From Myrica gale (Eukaryota > Streptophyta > Magnoliopsida > Fagales > Myricaceae), in NCBI GenBank assembly GCA_963930655.1, contig OZ005615.1:16138001-16202000 (forward strand): a DNA stretch of 64,000 nt, written 5' to 3'. A program made the position numbers and the translations under genes. Shown here in pieces: positions 12,378 through 22,166 of the stretch. Numbering within the stretch: the stretch's first letter is position 1; every line of letters starts with the position of its first letter. Under the pieces are notes generated by a model that worked only from the letters and a program-made list of their open reading frames with translations, was not told the DNA's origin and made no database searches.

Positions 12378-13181
12378 TGTTACGGATATATTTTAGGAGA
12401 TCTATTTTTAAAGATTTTATTCAGGATTAATTCATTCCTTGTATACATGTATCTATATAAATAGAGAAGCATCCTATGGGGAAGAGGTATTGAGATCAAT
12501 TGACATGGTATCAGAGTCTCCATTCTGATTTCCATCTCTTTGTGGTTTTAATCATTGTGTGCGATTTTCATCGCAACTCTAGAGGTGTGGGAAATTTCTG
12601 TTGGTTTCTGTGGAGGTTTCGGGCTTCCAAGCCTGTGGATGATTCTCGGTGACTCTTTGAGGTGGTTGTCAGTGCATCTAGGTGACTGTGTGGTGGCTAG
12701 GGTTGCTTTCGGCATCTTCTGTGGTGGCTGGGGTTGCTTTCGGCAACTTCTGTGGTGGCAGAGGAGATATCGGCACTTTTGTGCTTCTTTTTGGTGGCTG
12801 GTGTATCGGGTGATTCTTTTTGGTGTGTGGGTTTTGTTCTTGGTCGGTTAGAGAATTCCGTGATTTGCTTTGGTGTGGCTGCTAGGATACTAAGGATGAA
12901 GATTACAGCGAGTGCAGCCCAAGGGTTGGCATATTTGCATGATAAAGCAAATCCTCCATCGACATCAGTTCTTGGTTGACAAATTGATGCTTCTTGATCC
13001 TTCAGCATCAATTTGAGGGGGATGTTACGGGGATATTTTGAGATATTTTGAAATATTTTATTCAGGATTGATTCATTCCTTGTATACATGTATCTATAAA
13101 TAGAGAAACATCCTATGGGGAAGACTCAATTCCGTAAAATCTCTCCTAAAATATCTCAAAATATCTCTGTAACATCTCCTC
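12378..13181 (+). mobile_element. Short LTR retroelement (TRIM-like) with a captured kinase fragment, in a PAA2 intron
   Basis: A ~128-bp 5' LTR (12378-12505) starts TGTTACGG and ends ATTGACA. Directly after it comes TGGTATCAGAG, the initiator-tRNA-Met primer-binding site of Copia-type elements. The internal part is about 515 bp and ends with a polypurine tract TTTGAGGGGGA, followed by a second LTR copy from 13023 (TGTTACGGGG...ATCCTATGGGGAAGA). No gag or pol is present. Near the 3' end of the internal region, MKITASAAQGLAYLHDKANP (about 12894-12955) resembles subdomain VIa of receptor-like cytoplasmic kinases. The 3' LTR is fused to an inverted copy of itself (see 12996-13200). Confidence 0.75.
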
Positions 13182-13200
13182 AAATTGATGCTGAAGGATC
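12996..13200. repeat. Inverted repeat with 53-bp arms
   Basis: The left arm 12996-13048 runs from GATCCTTCAGCATCAATTTG through the polypurine tract into the LTR start. It is nearly the exact reverse complement of 13148-13200, which ends CAAATTGATGCTGAAGGATC. The loop of about 100 bp is the rest of the LTR. Differences are a few transitions and one indel in the G-run. The structure is two element 3' ends joined head to head within the LTR. Confidence 0.85.
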
Positions 13201-13769
13201 CATAAAACAAAGTGTGAGAGATGGATTCAACCTCAGAAGGAACATGATCATTCTGATTGGCCTTCAAGAAGATTTCATAGAAAAAAGGACGGTGACAAAA
13301 TATCACTAGTGCAGACAATCTTTCAGAGATAAAAAAAAGAAGAAGAAGATTTCTGTATGATTCAATAAATATGTTAAGGTACCAAAACTCTCTGTCGAGA
13401 AAAATTGGGAGATAGTTTAAAGTCAATAAGTTGAAAACGATCTTTGTAGTTAATTGGATAGAAAGTTCACAATTACTCACCAATACATCCACAGCAAGTT
13501 TCAAGCTCAGAAGCAAAGGATCTCTTTCTGGCCCCGCCATGTCATTTTGCAAAACATCTGGAAAAATGTGTGTCCCAATATAATACCTTACATGAATACA
13601 ACGAGGTCTAAGAAACAAGTAGATGATAACAACACATTTATGGAGTCAAATTTCAATAACGCTAGAACTTTTCAATCTTCTGACGCTATACATCCTTCTA
13701 TCAGAATTTAAAACATCTTAAGTTGTATGGACCAATCACAAGAGAAAAACAACAGGCAAAGACACATAC

Positions 13770-13868
13770 CAAAAGGCAAATGTGGAAGCTGAAAGAGTCA
13801 TTACGCTGTATACAAATGGCCCAGCTATTGAATCTGCAAGCTGCTTCATGGCCTTGGGCATCCTCAAC
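13770..13868 (-). other. PAA2 exon 9 with an 11-nt frameshifting deletion
   Basis: The exon begins VEDAQGHEA in phase 0 and, after one extra base, continues LADSIAGPFVYSVMTLSAS in a different frame. The family has four residues (of the type PIQR) in between, so 12 nt became 1. The observed length is 99 nt. The flanking phases (0 in, 2 out) require 110 nt, which confirms the loss of 11. An AG just before CTTGCAGATTC could act as a cryptic in-frame acceptor and bypass the lesion at the cost of about 13 residues. Confidence 0.85.
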
Positions 13869-14634
13869 CTGACAATTAAGATCTGGAATATAAGTAGTCT
13901 CCACTTATTTTCAATAACAGTCAATCCAACTTGGCCAGACTAATTGATTTGCTGATGCAACTTCAATAATATTCAAATCTTATGCGAGTTGCTAATATAG
14001 TGGTAAAGAATAGGAGGGATGAGGTCAATTATTATTGTTGGCTAAAACTTTCACCACTTTACGTAGCTGGGAACAAAGTTTGTAACACACATCTAGAGAT
14101 TGGGTTTGAGTACCAGTATCACCCTCCTTAAAACATGAAGACGCATTTCAAAACAGCTCCACGCTACAGATCTGGACCAAAATGAAACAACAAAAACATA
14201 GCAACATAGTTTACTAACCATGCAAAAAATCTTGCATATCGTTGAGTTGGTGCCAGTGGAAGAGGATTCAATCCTCAAAGGACCATCCTGAAATAAACAA
14301 GTGCCCTTCTAAGAAGAGTAATTTAAAATTGAAAATCAAAAGATCCATAAATTTGAAATCCCAGGAATTAACTCGAGTGCATAATGCAGGATCCAGGGAC
14401 GAAGTCAGGATGTTTATCTGGAGAGGATACAATTCTGAATAAAATCTAACAAATTATCAAATGATCCAAATCTCCCACGACCTCCAACTTCCTTGCCTTC
14501 CCCCTCTCATCAAGAATTTCCCCCTCATCCAAAGAATCAAGAGACACCAATTCGCTTAACAAGGAAGACTTTCGGAAACTTATATCCCCAAAACTTTCCT
14601 AGTTCCACACTTTCAACTTATTCTTCAAAGCCTT

Positions 14635-15443
14635 TTACTTAGAGTCTAGCACAAAACTAGGAGAACCCAGGAACTCAAAAGACTCCCACCACTCCTTAAT
14701 CTTATCCAAAAATCCGTTCTCCTTCCACCACATATTCTCAAAACGAAAGGGCCTCTTCCCTCCTCTAACCCTACCAACCACCAAAAGAATGAGAAAATGG
14801 TCCGAATACAAACGAGACAACCTTTTCTGAGAAGCCCCCAAGAAAAGAGACTCCCATCTAGGGCAAAATAAAAAGCGATCTATCCTGGACCAAGACTGAA
14901 AGACTCTATTATTGGACCACGTGAAGGCACCCCCCGATAACGGAGTATCCAATAATTCAATCTTCGAGATAAAATCAGAGAGCTCCTCCATTGCTGGTCC
15001 CACCCCCCAAACGCTCACTAGGAAAGCGAATGACATTAAAATCTACTCTAATGCACCACAACAAATCCCACAGAGCTCTCACCCCTACCAACTCATACCA
15101 TAGCAAACTCCTGCTATCAATATTTGGACCATAGACTCCTAAATACATCCACTCCACTCCATTAACTAGATTAAAGATCGCCGAGACAGAAAAAGAGCTG
15201 CTACAAGAATCTACCAACTCCAACATCCTAGTATCCCACAACAACAAAATACCCCTCAAGGCACCATCTCACAAAAGGACCACCCCACAAACGTCTAATC
15301 ACATCTCCAATCATAACAGCCACCTTGGTCTCCTGAAGACAAAACAAGTCCGGTTTCCACCCCCGCAACAAATTCCCTACTCTTCTACAATTTGCTCTAT
15401 CATTGAGCCCCCTTACATTCCAACTAATAATTTTTGGCATCAT
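14635..15443 (-). pseudogene. LINE ORF2 endonuclease domain
   Basis: The minus strand gives MPKIISWNVRGLNDRANCRR and LFCLQETKV, the N-terminal motifs of the L1 AP-like endonuclease (metal-binding Asn and Glu). Further along in a shifted frame come VYGPNIDSRS (near 15135), DFNVIRFPSER (near 15040), LDTPLSGGAFTWSN (near 14940) and SDHFLILL (near 14800). The motif order is complete, but there are frame changes around 15230 and 15030. It lacks a following RT because the element was inverted and truncated on insertion. Confidence 0.8.
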
Positions 15444-15479
15444 CTAATCACCATTAATGCCCTCCCTTCACTCTTACCC

Positions 15480-15876
15480 TTCCTCGAAGAATCGGACTTC
15501 CTATCATAACTAATAGAAGACACCAAACCCTTCATCTCTTTTACTAATTTTCCTCCCTTCCTTCTAGGAGTCTTAAGGCTACTCGATCTCGATCAGGTTC
15601 CAACGCAGCAAAGAGACTCAGCAGATCTGCCTCATAACCTTCACAAGACATACCCACCATAATTTTGAAAGACGACACCATATCCAACACCCACCCCGAA
15701 GCCCTATCATTCCTCTGACACTCAAACTCCCCTCCATCAGGTCTACAGATAGCCAACGGATCCACAGACAACTTTGGATCTTCAACCTCCACCAAAGACA
15801 TCTCCCCTCCTACCTCTCCTGCCCCATCTAGCACTCCCACTACACTCCCATTATCAACACAAACATACGGGTCCAC
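15480..15876 (-). pseudogene. LINE ORF1 C-terminal fragment
   Basis: The minus-strand frame contains WVLDMVSSFKIMVGMSCEG and LLSLFAALEPDRDRV. These align with WVLDMVSSVGNMVGLSCGG and LRDLFAALERDRVQP in the ORF1 of the LINE derivative at 19199-21063. The tail then reads KEMKGLVSSISYD, matching RELQGLKSSVNYD there. The two elements therefore belong to the same LINE family. The fragment is truncated at its 5' end by the inversion junction near 15885. Confidence 0.75.
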
Positions 15877-15889
15877 CCCTACAGCAATA

Positions 15890-16282
15890 CATTGACCGAG
15901 AGATTGAGTATTCTGTCAACCGGTTGAGTATTCTTAACTATGATTGGGTTATGCCTAGGAAGGTAGTAGATGTTGAAGGAGGAAGTTCGAGGATCCAATT
16001 GCATTGGCCATTTGGAAAATGATTCCAGCTTGCATTTGGTGGAGTTTCTGGAGGGAAAGGAATGAGAGATGTTTCGAAGATAGGGCTGTGTCATTGGCTA
16101 GTTTGGGGGGTTTTTTGTTGCATTCTCTGTTTCTGTGGGCTAATTCGGTTTTAGGTTGTCCTTTTGCGGATTTTTCTTCTTAGTTTTTTAACGCGTATGC
16201 CTTAGTTTTTGTCAGTATAGTCTCTTGTACTGTCAACTATCTTTTTCTTTAACAAGATTGTCTTACTTATATAAAAAAGGGC
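15890..16282 (+). pseudogene. LINE ORF2 C-terminus and 3' UTR
   Basis: In the plus frame, IWKMIPACIWWSFWRERNER is followed by LHSLFLWANSVLGCPFADFS. This matches the conserved end of plant L1 ORF2, after the zinc-binding RT-associated domain ('IP..IWWSIWRERN.R.FE'). The 3' UTR after about 16180 shares TCTCTTGTACTG and TTACTTAT plus an A-tail with the 3' end of the element at 19033-21288. Confidence 0.75.
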
Positions 16283-16379
16283 CGAATTGTTATTTGCAAG
16301 GATCAGTGTTGGGGGGCAGCCCATGCATCAGCCTAAAATATATATTTTTCCAAAAGCTGCTATAGAAGAGAAGAGCAGG

Positions 16380-16401
16380 GGCGGGGGGGGGGGGGGGGGG
16401 T
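16380..16401. repeat. Poly-G run
   Basis: There is a nearly pure G homopolymer of about 20 nt followed by TGGGGAGGGG. It lies in the PAA2-like intron just after the LINE tail. Such runs are rare in plant DNA and prone to length errors in sequencing. Confidence 0.9.
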
Positions 16402-16825
16402 GGGGAGGGGCTACTCTGACCCCCTGGCAGATTCGTTCCTGGTATGACTAATGGTTGATTTCACAAGGAGAAAAATGTCAAAATTAAACATCTGTGTCAA
16501 TTGCCCATCTCATATGTCCACTTATAGAGGCATAGTGCAACTCATGTAAAGATTTTTTATCCGCCTCTCAAAGATTACCAGAAGGAGAAATTATTACCCG
16601 AAAGAAAGGACTCAAAGGCATAAAGAATAACATAACTCTCCTATCTGAACATATTCATACCCAATTTATCGTCCTAGAAGAGACTGTGAGGCCTTTTTCC
16701 TTAAACACAGGAAGTGATTCTCCTGTAAGCATGGATTCATCCACAACACTTCTTCCTGAAAGAACTCTTCCCTATTCGAGCAATTTTGATTTCAGAGGCC
16801 AATCAATATGCATGAATTCCACTTT

Positions 16826-16828
<3 letters not shown>

Positions 16829-16861
<33 letters not shown>
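16829..16861. repeat. (TA)n microsatellite
   Basis: This is an uninterrupted TA dinucleotide array of about 16 units in the intron upstream (gene sense) of the exon at 16661-16771. Confidence 0.97.
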
Positions 16862-16864
<3 letters not shown>

Positions 16865-19032
16865 TTGCATGGGTAACACATGCGGCACGAAGTTCCCGAA
16901 GAGCAAACTTAAAGACCAAGTTTAGTCAAAATTAGGTCATTCAGCTCGGGCCTAGTAGCAATACAACAAACTCTGAGCATATTCATAATCAGTGTTATTT
17001 TTGTATCAGAAAAACTATGTTTTCAGTCTTATCTTTGTGTTTAGTGGTGTCAGAAAGTTGGTTCCTTCAGTTTTGACTAAGTTCTCCTAAACTAGGAATA
17101 ATCAGGTAATATCCGGATGTGTTGGAATTAACTGTACCAGAGACCCACGAGTTTTATTTTATGTTTCGAAGTCCTCTATTTTGTTCTAGCAGTTTATACT
17201 TGACTAAGTAGTTTCTCCTTTATTTTATTTTCTAATCTAGCAATCACTTTTGTGGAATAGCACTGGCAATACCCCATATAAAGGCCTTATATAATCTGTC
17301 AAAATATTTTGGTTTTGATGAAGTCTTCCAGCAGGTTTTGATCTTTTAATGTGTGATCAACTTCACCTTTTCTAGGTGTGACTAGGAAACCTAGGTACAA
17401 TAGTCTCTGCTATTTCGTCTTGTTCTTTTTTTTGTTTGTTTGAAAAAGCACCAACATCATCAAGATCCCATTTCTTTCTTCCATACCTAAGCGACCCTAC
17501 ACCCTTTTGCCTTTAAACCCAGCCAAAAATTACATGAAGAAAGCCAAAATAGTGTCCAAATATTAAATATCCTGCATTAGACTTGGTATTAGAGTCATCA
17601 CTGGTGTCTTGTCCTGCATCAATGTATAATAGAGAGGCTAAACAACCAAAACCGAATACAAAAGAGATACTATCATAAGAAATCGACAGGACTTCTAGGA
17701 AAAACACATTAGTCTGTTCTTGCTTGAAAATGCAGTCACAGGCCATATACATGAAAGCTGGCAACAGAGCAGTTGACCTATAAAGGGTCTGGGTTATATT
17801 CAAAGGTATCAAAGATTCAAATGTGATCTGTTATCATGACTGCCTCTAAACCATGAAACTCCCCAAATATTCTGAACACTCACATCGATAGGAATCGTCT
17901 CTCCAGGCAAAACCAACACAGAATCTCCAACCCGAATGTCATCAGTTGGGACCTCGAGACAAACAGCATCAGAGCCAAGTACGGTATCGGCATCTGAGTC
18001 ACTTTCAGAGGACATAATCACAAGTCGTGACTGAGTGGATATCAGTGACTGCAAAAACACCCATTTACACATAAATCAAACAAAAGTTGATTGTATTACC
18101 CAGCATACCATATGGAGCACATGAGAAAGCACATCATTCATTTGCTAATTTCCTGTATACTTGAGTAAAGGTCATCTACCAACATGATAAACATAAATGC
18201 GCTGATGACCATTCCTGGTCACTTAATTATACAAAGAGACAGAAAGAACAGCAAAAGTGTGAGTCAAATGGTGCTGAATTTAATGATGTAAATCAAGGTG
18301 CCATACTTTCCACCAATATAGAAATTCAAAAATGTTAAGGCTAGCATCCTCATCACTGCGGGCAAATGGTACTCTTCCATAAAATGGGATTCCTTCATAT
18401 TGGCCATGACACTTGTCTAGACCTAATCAGACAACAGAGACATGGAGAGACTGGGTGAAATGAAAAATACATCGAGTGCTTCAGCAACTGGAACCATTGT
18501 CTTTTTATATAAAATGAAGTTGCATAGAACAGAGTGAAAAAAGAGATTAGCTACCAAAAGAATCAGTAGTCTTAAGTTTACAACAAAATGCACCAGAAAA
18601 CTTTTTTAAAAAATCCAGTAATGCTCGAAATCACCCTTTGGAAACATTTCACATACATAACTAAGAAAAATAAACCACACTGGAAGATATAAAAGCAAAT
18701 AACCATGCAGCCCTTGTACTAGGATCAAAAATATTTCTCACTTATGCAAACGAAAGTTGGCACTAAGGCCGTAGTTATGGAAATTGCAGAGAAGCCAATA
18801 TCATAAGAAGAAAGCCATATAATATTACTGGATTTACGTTGAAATTATAGGCACTGTGAACATTTTAACTTACTAAAAGTTCATTCATATCACTTGATGC
18901 CCTGATTCTTGCCTTTTCTTCCAGAGAACGTCCTAGGAGCACGAAACCAAGAAGCATGACCTGCATACTAAAACACAGGAGTCTTCCCTGAGGAATCTTT
19001 ATCTACCATACTTCAGAATTAAACTCCTTAGC

Positions 19033-21288
19033 ATGAAGATATACCCAGAGTATTGAAGCTCTCTAATTTTTCTGGTGTCTTTTTCAAGCCTATTCTACTC
19101 GAATCCTTTTTTATGGGCATGTCTTTCAGCCTGTTCCAGTTTTTAGATGGGTTTACACTATCGTTGTGTTGTTTTATCAGCTTAGTTAGATAGTTCAGAT
19201 GTCCTTCTCCCGTCGCTTCAGTGTTGAAGCTAAGGAGTTCCAGGTCTCTGTTTTAGTCAATGGAGTCGTCCATATGTCGGAGTGGAGTCGGAAAGTTATG
19301 AGCTCGATTTGTCTTGGGAGGTATGGAGCTGATTGGATTGTGCAAGTGGTTCGTAGGGTGCAGTTGGCTGCAAATTCGGAGGAGTTTGTTGTTAAACGCA
19401 ATGAAGCTTCTCGGGGTTTCTTGGTGCAAAGGTGCAGTAACAAAGCTGGGAGATTTGTTGCTATCGCCGAGTTTGGAGGGGGACGCAGGCAAGGAGTGGT
19501 TATGATCCCGGAAGGAAAGGAGGGAGTTGGTTGGAAGAAGCTTGCCGATGTGTTTCAAGAGGTTGTGTCTCACCTCAGCCAGCTTATTCGTCGGCAAGAG
19601 GGCTCTTTTGAGGCTGGAGTGCGTAAAGAGCTCTCCTTTGCTGAAGTTCTCAAGCAGGGACAGCTGGGGGAAAGTTTAGGGGGCCAGTTTCCGGTGGTGG
19701 AGGGGCTGGAAGTTAGTAGGGATGGAGTGGGGACGAGGAAGGAGACGCATGAATCAGTTTCAAATTTGCACACTGACATGTCGTTTTCCAAGGGCCAGCT
19801 TTTCTCTGCAGAGGCGGCTGGCAGTTTCACACTTTACGTGTCTGAGTGGAGGAAAAAGTTGTTGGATATTCGTAAAGAAGTGGACAAGCTGCTTGAGTTG
19901 ATGGGTAATGAGACTGGGTCGGGTATTTCGCTGTTGGACCATGAATTGGGGGCCCGGAGTCAGGGTAAGTTGGACTCTGCCTTGGGTATTCGTAAATCAT
20001 CTTGTGGGTTGCGGTTCGGGAGGGGCAGGGCTCACAGAGTTGGGCCTAGTCTCTTTGTCGGGGCCCCCTCATCTGGGCTGAAGTGTGGAGGCTCGGAGGC
20101 TTCGGTTGGGCTCACGGATGGGAAGCTCGTTTCTGTGGAGCTCGCAGGCCAGGAAAGTGATGTCACCCAAGGGCCTGCGGCGGCTCCCCACTCGCCGGCG
20201 CCTTCTGTCGTCGCTGGCGACTGCCCGGAGACTCTTCCGGCGCCGGAGTTTACGCCGGAAACTCCTTGCGTTCTTGCTGATGGTTCTGAGGCCCTCGAAG
20301 GGGTATCGGGGGATACGGTAGTGAACGACGGAGGGGCCCTGGACGACTCGGTTTGCTCGGAGGCAACTCCTCCGCTCATTTCTGTCGAGCTCGGAGGTCT
20401 GTGGTGGATGGCGACTGCTCCGAGGCTCTTCAAACGCCGGAGTTCACGCCGGAGTTTTCGCCCGGAGGCACGGTCGTGGGTCAGGTCTCGTCTGGGTTGG
20501 CAACTGGTGACCCGGATGCCTTCGATGGTTCATCGGGGGCTCGGGTGGTGAATGCAGGAGGAGCTGGGCATGATGGGTGTGGTGGGTGTGGTGGGCCTAT
20601 CTCGGGTGGGCTGGAAACTAGCACAGTGGGGTTGGCTGGGCCTATCTCGGGTGGGCTGAATACTAGCATAGAGGGGGAGTGTGTAGACAACGGAGAGGCT
20701 GGGCATGCTGGGTGTGGTGGGCTTATCTCGGGTGGGCTGAAACCAAGCATAGTGGCTCCTTCTTCTGGGTCCCTTTTAGGTGGGCAGGAGGAGGGGGAGT
20801 GTTATGTCCCTAGTAAAGTTTTCGAGAGTGTATCTCCGGCGTGGGTTTTGGATATGGTTTCCTCTGTGGGTAATATGGTTGGGCTGTCGTGTGGTGGTCA
20901 GGAGGACAAACTGAGAGATCTTTTTGCAGCGTTGGAACGGGATCGGGTGCAGCCTTGTTCGAAACAGTCTCGAAAATCAAAGGGGAAGATGGTCAGAGAG
21001 TTGCAGGGATTGAAGTCCTCAGTTAACTATGATGGGTCTTCCTCGATAGTTCGGAAGACTTAGAGCCTTGGGCAGGTCTGATAGGGGGTTCGTTTGGGTG
21101 GGTTCTTGTTGGGGGTGCTTTTGTTTCTGGGAGTTTCTTGTTGGGCGGGATCTTGTTGGGCTTGTTTTTCTTTTTTCCTGTTTGTTTGTGTTTGGGTGGG
21201 ATCACCGGTACATTCTCTTGTACTGGTGATTCCATTGCTCCTTGTTTTTAATTGTTTTTAATAAAACTGGCTTACTTATCAAAAAAAA
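19033..21288 (+). mobile_element. ORF1-only LINE derivative, TSD-bounded, in PAA2 intron 4
   Basis: The insert is flanked by a perfect 18-bp duplication, AGAATTAAACTCCTTAGC, at 19015-19032 and 21289-21306. It ends in a 3' A-tail after GGCTTACTTATC, so it arrived by target-primed reverse transcription. It contains about 165 bp of 5' leader, a long ORF1 region and a ~225-bp 3' UTR like that of the LINE at 16.2 kb. There is no endonuclease or RT. The ORF1 tail runs directly into the 3' UTR, so ORF2 was lost by an internal deletion before, or during, transposition. It is oriented opposite to the host gene. Confidence 0.88.
19199..21063 (+). pseudogene. LINE ORF1 protein, one frameshift
   Basis: An open frame of about 400 codons from ATG 19199 is continued in another frame to the stop at 21061-21063. 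The shift falls near 20395. The N-terminal ~160 residues match the style of plant L1 ORF1 (FQVSVLVNGVVHMSEWSRKV, then RGFLVQRCSNKAGRFVAIAE and GWKKLADVFQEVVSHL). The middle is Pro/Glu/Gly-rich and duplicated: APEFTPETP and TPEFTPEFSP lie in related contexts, then GPISGGLETS-type units repeat four times. The C-terminus (WVLDMVSSVGNMVG, LFAALERDR, RELQGLKSSVNYDG) equals the ORF1 tail of the neighbouring LINE. I see no zinc knuckle. Apart from one indel it is well preserved, suggesting a fairly young insertion. Confidence 0.8.
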
Positions 21289-21444
21289 AGAATTAAACTC
21301 CTTAGCGTTCACATATCAGGATGAGATGGGTGGTTATAAAAGCCCCGTAGAGTTGCATTTTTCTCAGAATTGGCTTCAAAATCTAACCAGCTCCTTAGAA
21401 GACAATGTGAAAGTACTGCAAAGAATGGACATAAAGCAACTCAC

Positions 21445-21706
21445 CGGTTCCTCAAAGAATGATGCATCCCATTCAAGCCCAGGGCTAAGAAGCGAAACTT
21501 ACAAAAGGGAACAATCTTAAGATTATAAAACTTACAACAAAAACGAAAAATGGACTATCTTGGAATCACAAGGGACAACTGAATGTAAGGTTTCAGAAAG
21601 GGTCTCACCGTACTAATGACAAAGGCAGCTATGGATCCAAATCCCACTAAGGAATTCATATTTGGTGAACCCTTCTTGAATGCCCTTAGACCATCAAAAA
21701 GCAAGT
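21445..21706 (-). other. Splice-phase conflict between PAA2 exons 3 and 4
   Basis: Exon 3 (acceptor before 21706) reads to ISTACG-type codons and a consensus donor GTGAGA at 21608, which leaves phase 0. Exon 4 (acceptor TAAG at 21500-21498, then TTTCGCTTCTTAGCCC) is in the right frame only if one base is carried over (phase 1). A donor GTACGG five bases upstream would restore the frame with loss of two residues. One base lost at the old donor would explain it. Confidence 0.55.
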
Positions 21707-22166
21707 CTGCAACACATTCTTTCCATTACTAATAAAAAATAATGATTGGAACTGTAAACTTCAAATATATAAATAACTAGATGGATGAGCCTAGATACGG
21801 ATCCGACCTAAGGAAATAGTATAGAAGAACAAAAACACAGTAGACAAAGCAGTTAAATTAATCTTTTTTTTCTTTCTAAAAAGTTATATCCCTAAAGACA
21901 TGGAGTACTGTACAAAAATAAGTAGTACAAAGTGTCCGAACAAGAGAAAAGAGAAACAATTACTGACCTCGTCCAGGTCCCAATAGAGCCCCCAAAGCCA
22001 GGCCGCCCTTTACATACGAATTATTAAGTACGTCCCAGAATGATCCTAAAACATCAATAATGAAATAAAGGTAAAAAATTAAAGCACTCTCCACTTAAAA
22101 AGAATAAAAAAAATAAAAATCAATGCAAATCTTGGAGTGAGAATAGTTTCCAATATGCTAGAAGTC

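Larger units (their letters stand above)
14455..16282 (+). mobile_element. 5'-inverted (twin-primed) L1-like LINE in a PAA2 intron
   Basis: From about 15885 down to 14455 the minus strand encodes, in order, the ORF1 C-terminus, the ORF2 endonuclease and the endonuclease-RT linker. From about 15890 to 16250 the plus strand encodes the end of ORF2 (IPACIWWSFWRERNERCFED). A 3' UTR follows with CTTGTACTG, GTCTTACTTAT and a short A-tail. An antisense 5' segment joined to a sense 3' segment with a tail is the product expected of twin priming. RT is absent. I could not identify a target-site duplication. The left boundary is approximate. Confidence 0.78.

Noticed and set aside
12697..13089. 130-aa minus-strand ORF in the LTR element
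   Set aside because: It is antisense to the internal region with the kinase-like fragment and has no similarity of its own.
13094..13618. 174-aa minus-strand ORF
   Set aside because: Only 13586-13481 is exon (YYIGTHIFPDVLQNDMAGP...). The rest is intron and LTR-element sequence read through.
14050..14130. Possible SINE with GGTTTGAGTACC B-box inside a PAA2 intron
   Set aside because: There is no convincing A-box at the right distance, no tail and no target duplication.
16276..16320. Target-site duplication for the twin-primed LINE
   Set aside because: I compared the sequence after the A-tail (GGGCCGAATTGTTATTTGC) with the left flank around 14390-14480 and found only short chance matches.
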